Assembly: GCA_030167125.1 (NCBI GenBank)
Contig: CP126531.1
Span: 1,736,001 to 1,800,000 of the forward strand
Length of the DNA stretch: 64,000 bases
Direction of reading: 5' to 3'
From: Rhodanobacteraceae bacterium
Lineage (GTDB): Bacteria > Pseudomonadota > Gammaproteobacteria > Xanthomonadales > Rhodanobacteraceae
In this document: in pieces, positions 57,161 through 64,000 of the stretch
How the letters are laid out: each line of letters starts with the position of its first letter
Position numbering within the stretch: the stretch's first letter is position 1
Made by a program: the position numbers and the translations under genes
The notes under the pieces: model-generated
Told to the model about the DNA's origin: nothing
Seen by the model: only the letters and a program-made list of their open reading frames with translations
Database searches by the model: none

Positions 57161-58537
57161 ATGCGCATCCAGGATTTCCGCAGACTGCCGCTGTCGCTCG
57201 CGATCGCCGCACTGACGATCACTGCCGCGCAGGCGGCCGATGCGCCAACCACGGACGCGGCGCCCGCGCCCGCACTCACGGTGATCCATTGCGCGCACCT
57301 GATCGACACGGTCGCGGGAAAAATACTGGGCGCGACCAGCATCATCATCGACGGCCAGCGCATCAAGGAAGTGGTGGCGGGTTCGGTGAGCCGCGACGGC
57401 GCCAAGGTGATCGACATGCCGGCGAGCGACACCTGCATGCCGGGCCTGATCGATTCGCATACGCACCTGACGTCGCAATTCAGCAAGAGCACGTACAGCG
57501 ACCAGTTCCGCCTGAATCCCGCCGACTACGCGATCGAGAGCACGGTGTTCGCGCGGCGCACGTTGCTGGCGGGATTCACCACCGTGCGCAACGTCGGCGA
57601 CAGCGACAATTCCTCGATCGCGCTGCGCAACGCGATCAACAAGGGCGAAATCCCGGGACCGCGCATCTTCAGCGCGGGCAAGTTCATCGGCACCACCGGC
57701 GGCCACGCCGACCCGACCGACGGTTACCGCTGGGACCTGCAAGGCGATCCGGGTCCGAAGGACGGCATCATCAATTCGCCGGAAGATGCCTGGAAGGCGG
57801 TGCGCCAGCACTACAAGGACGGCGCGGACCTGATCAAGATCATGCCGTCGGGTGGCGTGCTGGATGAATCCTCGAGTTCCGAGAATCCGCAGATGACGCT
57901 GGACGAGATCAAGGCGGTCGTGGCCGCCGCGCACGACTACGGATTCACGGTGGCCGCGCACGCGCACGGCGCGGAGGCGATCCGCCGCGCGGTGCTGGGC
58001 GGCGTCGATTCGATCGAGCACGGCACCTTCATGGACGATCAGGACATGAAGCTGATGAAGCAGCACGGCACCTGGTACGTGCCCACGATCATCGCCGGCG
58101 AGTTCACCAAGGACAAGGCGAAGGAAGGCTGGTATCCGCCGCAGGTCGCGCGCAAGGCCGAGGAAGTGGGGCCGAAGATCATGGCCACCGCGGGCAAGGC
58201 GTACAAGGCCGGCGTCAGGATCGCGTTCGGCACCGACGCGGGCGTGTATCCGCACGGCGAGAACGCGCAGGAATTCGTGTACATGGTGCAGGCGGGCATG
58301 CCGCCGATGTACGCGATCCAGGCCGCGACCACGCACGCCGCCGCGCTGCTGAAACACACGCAGGATTTCGGCAGCGTCAGCGCCGGCAAGTACGCCGACA
58401 TCGTCGCGGTACCCGGCAATCCGCTGGACGACATTGCGTTGATGAAGAAGGTGGACTTCGTGATGAAGGCCGGCACCGTGTACAAGCAGAACGGCGAGCC
58501 GACCGCAGCGGACCTGAAATCCAGCCTTGGAATGTGA
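57161..58537 (+). CDS. Exported amidohydrolase family protein
   Basis: The 458-residue protein has a signal peptide (LPLSLAIAALTITAAQA) and an imidazolonepropionase/Xaa-Pro dipeptidase-like amidohydrolase fold. Metal ligands are seen in LIDSHTHL (HxH), DLIKIMPSGG (Lys), VAAHAHG and SIEHGT (His) and FGTDAG (Asp). Close families include periplasmic peptidases and mycotoxin-degrading hydrolases; the substrate is unknown. A GAGGGG site precedes the ATG. Confidence 0.88.
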   Translation: MRIQDFRRLPLSLAIAALTITAAQAADAPTTDAAPAPALTVIHCAHLIDTVAGKILGATSIIIDGQRIKEVVAGSVSRDGAKVIDMPASDTCMPGLIDSHTHLTSQFSKSTYSDQFRLNPADYAIESTVFARRTLLAGFTTVRNVGDSDNSSIALRNAINKGEIPGPRIFSAGKFIGTTGGHADPTDGYRWDLQGDPGPKDGIINSPEDAWKAVRQHYKDGADLIKIMPSGGVLDESSSSENPQMTLDEIKAVVAAAHDYGFTVAAHAHGAEAIRRAVLGGVDSIEHGTFMDDQDMKLMKQHGTWYVPTIIAGEFTKDKAKEGWYPPQVARKAEEVGPKIMATAGKAYKAGVRIAFGTDAGVYPHGENAQEFVYMVQAGMPPMYAIQAATTHAAALLKHTQDFGSVSAGKYADIVAVPGNPLDDIALMKKVDFVMKAGTVYKQNGEPTAADLKSSLGM

Positions 58538-58562
58538 CGCCGCGGCCACCACGTACCAGCCC

Positions 58563-59465
58563 ATGAATCCCAATCCAAAACTCGACGGCGCCGCGGCGCC
58601 TGCCAGCTCCTATATCTTCGAAGCGGGCGAAACCAATTTCGAAACCGAGGTGTTGCAGGCTTCGCTGCAGACGCCGGTACTGGTGGATTTCTGGGCGACA
58701 TGGTGCGGGCCGTGCAAGACGCTCGGCCCTATCCTGGAAAAACTCGCGGACGAATACGCGGGCGCGTTCCGGCTCGCCAAGATCGACTGCGACAAGGAAC
58801 AGCAGCTCGCCGGGATGTTCGGCGTGCGCAGCATCCCGACCGTGGTGCTGATCGCGGGCGGCCAGATCGTGGATGCGTTTTCCGGCGCACTGCCGGAATC
58901 GCAGGTGCGCGAATTCCTGAAGCGTCATCGCATCGAGCCCGCGTCGCGCATCGAAGCGCCCGCGCAGGACGTCGATGAAGCCGCGCCCGCCGAAACACCG
59001 AAGGCCGCGATCGCGCGCATCGAGAAAGCGCTTGCAGCAGCGCCCGACGATGCCGGATTGAAGCTCGATCTTGCGCTCGCGAAAGCGCGCGCGGGCGACA
59101 CCGCCAACGCGCAGGCCACGCTCGATGCCCTGCCCGTCGACCTGGCCGAGGACGATCGCGCCAAGGCGCTCGCTGCGATCCTCGCAATGCAGCAGTCGCT
59201 GGCGGCGATTCCGCCGGCCGCCGACCTGCTGGCGCGCGTCGAACGCGATCCGCGCGACTTCGCCGCGCTGGATGGCCTGGGCGTGCGCAAGCTGCTGGGC
59301 GGCGACGCCGCCGACGCCATGCAGCACTGGCTCGCGATCCTCGCCGCCGATCGCGCGTGGAACGAAGGCCTCGCGCGCAAGCGCCTGCTGGATGCGTTCC
59401 GCATCGTGCCCGACGAGACGCTGGTTTCGGCGACGCGCCGCAAGATGTCCTCGCTGCTGTTCTGA
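58563..59465 (+). CDS. cnoX: CnoX/YbbN-type thioredoxin-TPR protein
   Basis: The 300-residue protein fuses a thioredoxin domain with WCGPC (FWATWCGPCKTLGPILE) to a C-terminal TPR-like region (LDLALAKARAGDTANAQATLDAL and similar). CnoX protects GroEL clients during oxidative stress. E. coli CnoX has SxxC; here the CxxC is complete, so thiol-disulfide activity is expected. The start at 58563 (MNPNPKLDG) is favoured; an upstream ATG overlaps the amidohydrolase stop by 11 bp. Confidence 0.88.
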   Translation: MNPNPKLDGAAAPASSYIFEAGETNFETEVLQASLQTPVLVDFWATWCGPCKTLGPILEKLADEYAGAFRLAKIDCDKEQQLAGMFGVRSIPTVVLIAGGQIVDAFSGALPESQVREFLKRHRIEPASRIEAPAQDVDEAAPAETPKAAIARIEKALAAAPDDAGLKLDLALAKARAGDTANAQATLDALPVDLAEDDRAKALAAILAMQQSLAAIPPAADLLARVERDPRDFAALDGLGVRKLLGGDAADAMQHWLAILAADRAWNEGLARKRLLDAFRIVPDETLVSATRRKMSSLLF

Positions 59466-59524
59466 GGCCGCGCGGCACCGCGCGGCTGCTGCATAATCGG
59501 CGCGCGCAAAACCGGGGAGCCTGC

Positions 59525-59890
59525 ATGTTCCACTACGAGCACCGCAGCCAACCGTTGCTTCCGTGGCGGCTGTTCCTGCTGCGGCGCGTCGGCAAGACCC
59601 TGGCCGCGGCCGCCGCGGTGATCGCGGTTTCGCTGGCGATCGGCATGCTCGGCTACCGCCTGACCGAAGGCATGGACTGGCTGGAATCGTTCCTGAATGC
59701 GTCGATGATCCTGGGCGGCATGGGCCCGGTGGACACGCTGCACAGCCGCGCCGGCAAGCTCTTCGCGGGCCTCTACGCGCTCTACAGCGGGCTGGTGCTG
59801 GTCGGCACCGCGGGCCTGCTGCTGGCACCGTTCATGCATCGCCTGCTGCACCGATTCCATCTGGAAGGTCGCAGCGAAGGCCAGGATTGA
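59525..59890 (+). CDS. Two-helix channel-like protein with degenerate filter
   Basis: The 121-residue protein has two membrane helices (LAAAAAVIAVSLAIGMLGY and LFAGLYALYSGLVLVGTAGLLL) with a re-entrant loop between them. The layout is that of two-pore potassium channels (Ion_trans_2), but the filter TVGYG is replaced by LGGMGP (SMILGGMGPVDT). Selective K+ conduction is therefore unlikely. A structural or regulatory subunit role is possible. Confidence 0.7.
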   Translation: MFHYEHRSQPLLPWRLFLLRRVGKTLAAAAAVIAVSLAIGMLGYRLTEGMDWLESFLNASMILGGMGPVDTLHSRAGKLFAGLYALYSGLVLVGTAGLLLAPFMHRLLHRFHLEGRSEGQD

Positions 59891-59983
59891 CGTCTTGAAC
59901 CCCGCGCATCGCCGCCGCGAACGCCTGTCCCGGTTCGGGTCCGCCCCGGCGCGCCCGGCGCTTTGCGCGCGCGCGTGTGCCCG

Positions 59984-62176
59984 ATGAGCGAGAGCGGCGC
60001 CAACCTGATGGATGTGCCCGGCTACCGGTTGGTGCGCCCGATCGGCAGCAGCGGCATGGCGACGGTGTACGTGGCGATGCAGCGCTCGCTGGAACGTCAG
60101 GTGGCGGTGAAGGTGTTCGACACCGTCGACATCGAAGCCATCGCGCGCTTCGAACAACTGCTGCGCACGAATGCGCGGCTTTCCAATCCGCACATCGTCG
60201 GCGCGCATCAGATCGGCCGCACGGGTGACGGGCGGCTGTTCCATTCGATGCCGTTCCTGCTGAGCGCCGAGCTCTCGCGGCACACCTTGCGCTCGAAACC
60301 GTTGAAGATCGCGGCGCTGCTGCGCGAAGTGCTCGACGCCTTGGGGCATGCGCATCGCCGCGGCGTCGTGCACGGCGGCGTCAAGCCCGCCAACGTGTTG
60401 TTCGACGAACGCGGCCACGCGCGCCTGGCGGATTTCGGCGTCGCGCGTTGCGCCACCGAACTCGGCCGTCCGCATCCGGGCGCGGCCGGTTACCTGAGCC
60501 CGGAGCAGGCGCGCGGCAATCCGCCGGGGCAGCGCTCCGATTTGTACAGCGTCGGCGTGCTGGCCTACGAATTGCTGACGGGCGCGCTGCCGTTCGAGGG
60601 CGAGGATGCGGTGGCCACCGCCATCGCGCATGTCGAGCAACCCGTTCCGCGCTTGCCGCCGATGGTCGCCGCGTGGCAACCGTGGATCGACAAGGCGCTG
60701 GCCAAGGCGCCGGCGCAGCGGTTCCAGAGCGCGGAGGCCATGGCCGGCGCGTTGTCGGCCATCGATGGATTGGAAGAACCCGCAACGCGCCCGGCGCGCA
60801 GCGCGGCGAAATTCCGTGTGCCGACCTGGGCGATGGCCGCCGCCATACTGGTCGTTGCAGCTGGCGCCATCGCCGGCTGGGCAACCTGGTCGCACCGTCG
60901 CGCGTCCGCGGCGGCGACGGCCGATCCCGTCGTCCCGGTGGACGCGAGTGCGCGCGCCGCCAACGCCTTCGCGGCGCCGGCGCCCGCGGCCGCCTCCACC
61001 GCAGCCGCACCGCTCGCCGGCCGCGTGCAGATATTGATCGCGCAAGGCGATGCATTGCGCGCGGGTGATCATCTGTTCTCGCCGCCCGGCGACAATGCCG
61101 CCGAGGAATACCTCACCGCGTTGACGCTCGATCCCGGCAACCCGGCCGCGGTGGCCGGCATCGACGCGATGCTGGCGACGCTTCGCCATCGGCTCGACGC
61201 CGCGTGGCGCGCCGACAAGTTCCCGCAAACTTTTGCGCTGCTGAAACAGTGCGACCTGCTCGCCGCGCACGCCAGCCTCGGCGCGCGGCACGATTGGCGG
61301 ACACAGCGCAACGCGTTTGCGAAGACGGTGGGCGACGCCGTGGCAGCGGCCGCGCATGCACACGACGCCACTCGGCTCGCTTCACTGAAGCCGCTGGCCG
61401 AGGCGTTGCCGGCAAGCTATCCCGCGGGTTTCGATCCCGCCGCGGCGCAACGCGCAGCCACCGCGCTTGCGGCGGGAACCTTGTTGCGCGATCCGAACGG
61501 TCCCGCGCTGGTCTACGTACCGGCCACGGACAAGGCACCCGCGTTCGCGATCCAGCGCGTCGAGGTGACACGCGCCGACTACGCCGCGTTCGCGCAGGCG
61601 ACACAGCGCGCCGCCTCGAAATGCCTGGAAGCGTACAACCCGTTCTCGCGCATGCAGCACCTCACCTGGCAGAATCCCGGATTCGCGCAGGGCGGCGATC
61701 ATCCCGCCGTGTGCGTGAGCTGGAACGATGCCGCCGCCTACGCGGCGTGGCTGTCGAAGACCACCGGCCAGGCGTACCGCTTGCCGAGCAGCGCCGAATG
61801 GCTGCGCGCCGCGCAAGGCATGCCGAAGGAGAATCCCTGCCAGCTCGGCAACGTCGACGACGTCAGCCGCAAGAGCGCGATGGACAACGACAAGCTGTCG
61901 TGCAGCGACGGCGCCGAATACACCGCGGCGGTCGGGCATTACGCGCCCAGCGGCGTCGGCGCGTTCGACATGTACGGCAATGTCAGCGAATGGATGGCCG
62001 GCGGCAGCGCGGGTTCGCGCGTCTTCCGCGGATTGTCGTGGCGCGACGGCAGCCGCCAGACGCCGCTCGGACGCCAGGGCAGCGCCGGCTCCGACGTCGG
62101 TTACACCAACGTCGGTTTCCGTGTCGTGCGCGTGATCGATGCCACGCACGCGGCGCCGCCCGCGGCCGCACACTGA
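59984..62176 (+). CDS. Ser/Thr kinase-like protein with FGE-fold C-terminus; lacks catalytic Asp
   Basis: The 730-residue membrane protein has a cytoplasmic kinase domain (about residues 8-265), a helix (WAMAAAILVVAAGAIAGW) and a periplasmic TPR-like plus FGE/SUMF1 region (about 510-720). The Gly loop IGSSGMATVY, VAVKVF Lys, ADFGVAR and the YLSPEQ activation-segment end are kept. The catalytic loop reads HGGVKPAN, so the HRD Asp is Gly: a predicted pseudokinase. The FGE motifs HPAVCVSWNDAAAYAAWL, RLPSSAEWLRAA and DMYGNVSEW are kept, but the two catalytic Cys near the GLSW motif are absent. The start at 59984 (MSESGANLMDV) is preferred. Confidence 0.9.
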   Translation: MSESGANLMDVPGYRLVRPIGSSGMATVYVAMQRSLERQVAVKVFDTVDIEAIARFEQLLRTNARLSNPHIVGAHQIGRTGDGRLFHSMPFLLSAELSRHTLRSKPLKIAALLREVLDALGHAHRRGVVHGGVKPANVLFDERGHARLADFGVARCATELGRPHPGAAGYLSPEQARGNPPGQRSDLYSVGVLAYELLTGALPFEGEDAVATAIAHVEQPVPRLPPMVAAWQPWIDKALAKAPAQRFQSAEAMAGALSAIDGLEEPATRPARSAAKFRVPTWAMAAAILVVAAGAIAGWATWSHRRASAAATADPVVPVDASARAANAFAAPAPAAASTAAAPLAGRVQILIAQGDALRAGDHLFSPPGDNAAEEYLTALTLDPGNPAAVAGIDAMLATLRHRLDAAWRADKFPQTFALLKQCDLLAAHASLGARHDWRTQRNAFAKTVGDAVAAAAHAHDATRLASLKPLAEALPASYPAGFDPAAAQRAATALAAGTLLRDPNGPALVYVPATDKAPAFAIQRVEVTRADYAAFAQATQRAASKCLEAYNPFSRMQHLTWQNPGFAQGGDHPAVCVSWNDAAAYAAWLSKTTGQAYRLPSSAEWLRAAQGMPKENPCQLGNVDDVSRKSAMDNDKLSCSDGAEYTAAVGHYAPSGVGAFDMYGNVSEWMAGGSAGSRVFRGLSWRDGSRQTPLGRQGSAGSDVGYTNVGFRVVRVIDATHAAPPAAAH

Positions 62177-62335
62177 CGCCATGGCGTGAAAGCGGCATCA
62201 CGTTGCCGCGGTATCATGGGTGCGCAGGGGTTTTTGTCGGTACCGCCACGGAGGGCGGAGGTCGATGGTAGCCACCGTTTCCCGCGTCGCCGCCTGCGCC
62301 ATTCCACTGCGGCACTTCCCGCGTTCGCCGCGTGC

Positions 62336-64000
62336 ATGAACGTGCGCGGCCCGCATCCGGTCGAGGTTACCGGCTACCGGCTGGTCCGGTGGCTCGGGAC
62401 GCGCGGCTCGGCATCGCTGTACATGGGCGTGGAACCGGCGCGCGACCGGCCCGCGGCGATCAAGATCTTCCACCGCGTCGATGCCGAAATCCTCGCAAGC
62501 CTCGAAGGGCAGTTGCAGGAAAACGCGCGGCTCTCGCATCCCAACATCGTTCCGATCGATGCGATGGGACGCACCAGCGATGGCCGCCTCTTCTACGCGA
62601 TGCCGCTGCTGCGGGATTTCGAGCAGGCACGCCCGGGCCTTTCCGGGCGATCGCTGCGGATCGTCGCGCTGCTGCGCGACCTGCTCGCGGGCCTCGATCA
62701 CGCGCACCGGCACGGCGTGGTGCACGGTGACATCAAACCGTCGAACGTGCTGTTCGACGAGGCGGGCCGCGCGCTGCTCGCCGATTTCGGGATCGCGCGC
62801 TGCATGGCGGAAACGCACGCTGCACTCGCGGACCCGCAGTCGGATCTCCGTGGCGTCGGCATGCTCGCGCGCGGACTGCTGCCGGGCGCGTCGCCGCCGG
62901 CGTACGGAGCGTCCTCCGCACCACCGGTGCAACGGCTGCCGCCGGGTTTCGCGGCCTGGCAACCGTGGCTCGACAACGCGTTGACGGAATCGCCGGAACG
63001 GCAATTCCCGAACGCGCAGGCGATGGCCGACGCGCTCGGCACGATCACCGCGCGCCGCTACTACGGCGGCGGCGGTCCGCCTGCAGAACCGGAACCCCCG
63101 CCACGCGCGCCAAAAAAATGGCCGCTGCGCACCGCATTGCCGATCGCGGCCATCATCGCCCTGCTCGCCTGGGCCGGATGGGATTACCTCAACGAATCTT
63201 CGGCACCCGGCAACGCGCCCGATGCTGCATCCGCCGTCGCCAGCCCCGAAGCGCCGGTGACGCCGGCGGCGAGCGTGGCCAATCCGGCAGCGGTGTCGCC
63301 GGTCACCGTCGCGCCGCCGGAAACCGCGCTGCTCGACGCGCCCTCGCCGGGCCTGACGCTCGCGGACCGCGTGCAGGCGCTGGTCGGCACGGCCGATACG
63401 TTGCGCGCGCAAGGGCACCTGTTCTCGCCGCCATTCCACAACGCGGCGAGCACCTACATCGCCGCGCTCGACCTCGATCCCGGCAATGCTTCCGCCATCG
63501 CGGGCGTCGACGCGACGCTGCGCACCTTGCGCGAACAGATCGACAGGACCTGGCAGGACGGACGCAACACCGGCGATGACGCCGCCGCGTTGCGGCAAGG
63601 CGACGAGCTGGCCCGACACGCCGATGCGCGGGCGCGGCGCGCGTGGCGCCACTATCGCCGGCGGTTGGCCCGCCATGTCGGTGACATGCTTGCGCGTGCC
63701 GATCGCGCGCACGACAAGCTGGTGCTTGCCGCGCTGCAACCGCTTGCGCAGGCGCTGCATGTCGCGCCCGCCGGCGCGGACGATCCTGCGCCGAATGCGT
63801 CGGCCGGCGCGCCCGCCGCGGATACCCTCGCGCCGGGTACGCGCCTTCGCGATCCGCAAGGCCCGTTGCTCGTTTACGTGCCTGCCGGCGGCGGGATGCC
63901 GGCGTTCGCGATCGCGCGGGTGGAAGTCACGCGCGCGGATTACGCGGCGTTCGTGCGCGCGAGCCAGCGCCCCGCCGCGAGCTGCCTCGCCGCGCACAAC
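62336..64000 (+). CDS. Second kinase-FGE paralogue, 3' end beyond the window
   Basis: At least 555 codons of a paralogue of the preceding gene are present, with the same order: kinase, membrane helix (LRTALPIAAIIALLAWAGW), TPR-like region and start of the FGE fold (VEVTRADYAAFVRAS). Here the catalytic loop is HGDIKPSN (Asp kept) and LADFGIAR is intact, but the activation segment and its APE-type motif are missing; only 17 residues separate the DFG motif from the helix-F Asp (SDLRGVGML), against 36 in the first copy. No stop occurs before the right edge. The start is at 62336 (MNVRGPHPVEVTGYRL). Confidence 0.88.
   Translation, partial: MNVRGPHPVEVTGYRLVRWLGTRGSASLYMGVEPARDRPAAIKIFHRVDAEILASLEGQLQENARLSHPNIVPIDAMGRTSDGRLFYAMPLLRDFEQARPGLSGRSLRIVALLRDLLAGLDHAHRHGVVHGDIKPSNVLFDEAGRALLADFGIARCMAETHAALADPQSDLRGVGMLARGLLPGASPPAYGASSAPPVQRLPPGFAAWQPWLDNALTESPERQFPNAQAMADALGTITARRYYGGGGPPAEPEPPPRAPKKWPLRTALPIAAIIALLAWAGWDYLNESSAPGNAPDAASAVASPEAPVTPAASVANPAAVSPVTVAPPETALLDAPSPGLTLADRVQALVGTADTLRAQGHLFSPPFHNAASTYIAALDLDPGNASAIAGVDATLRTLREQIDRTWQDGRNTGDDAAALRQGDELARHADARARRAWRHYRRRLARHVGDMLARADRAHDKLVLAALQPLAQALHVAPAGADDPAPNASAGAPAADTLAPGTRLRDPQGPLLVYVPAGGGMPAFAIARVEVTRADYAAFVRASQRPAASCLAAHN

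Noticed and set aside
62198..63997. A 599-codon open frame opposite the second kinase gene
   Set aside because: The plus-strand frame from 62336 shows kinase, membrane and FGE features; the opposite frame shows none.

Overview
The window is GC-rich, densely coded DNA from a gammaproteobacterial chromosome. Gene content and order suggest the Lysobacterales (Xanthomonadales), probably the Rhodanobacteraceae or a close relative. The evidence is the leuS-lptE-holA-nadD-rsfS-rlmH run, tig-clpP-clpX, maf-rng-yhdP-tldD with darP/pmbA, rpsO-pnp, a xanthomonalisin-type sedolisin, a 3-hydroxyanthranilate dioxygenase and many palindromic repeats typical of that order. This is inference from gene families; no database was searched.

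Layout. 1-10 kb: the 3' end of a PD40 propeller gene, a PspC-like protein, and a leftward block that links an FAD/Fe-S oxidoreductase, a 2-oxoacid:ferredoxin oxidoreductase (korA, korB) and a class III PHA synthase (phaE, phaC). An IS1595/IS1016-like element with a perfect 8-bp target duplication sits between korA and korB. Then come a DODA-type dioxygenase, pnp, rpsO, a small His-rich exported protein, parE and the 3-hydroxyanthranilate dioxygenase. 16-27 kb is a surface/secretion block: a sedolisin protease, a 2140-residue trimeric autotransporter adhesin and two tandem paralogous TrmB-plus-LuxR-type regulators, all leftward. 27-31.4 kb holds tRNA-Leu(UAA), clpX, clpP, tig and tRNAs Leu(UAG), Lys(CUU) and His. 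31.4-46 kb has xseB, a 58-bp tandem repeat, a DUF4870 protein, a DUF1800/DUF1501 export pair, pmbA/darP/tldD, yhdP, rng and maf. 46-57 kb has a CPA-type antiporter, a lipocalin operon that includes a 46-residue membrane protein, then rlmH-rsfS-nadD-holA-lptE-leuS and a VapBC pair. 57-64 kb has an exported amidohydrolase, a CnoX-type thioredoxin, a degenerate two-helix channel and two membrane Ser/Thr kinase-like proteins with an FGE-fold C-terminus; the second runs off the window.

The most unusual non-coding signal is a set of hairpins whose loops and flanks are conserved between copies while the stems differ and still pair. The best case is a ~597-bp giant palindrome at 43154-43750: its two arms align base by base, yet at four matching positions the hairpin stems are different and self-complementary. 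The same pattern recurs at 31204-31292 and in the 58-bp repeats at 31735-31966. The most unusual protein signals are two adjacent kinase paralogues that have lost different catalytic parts, and repeat DNA captured in frame in LeuS and at the NadD C-terminus, giving the same short peptide in both.
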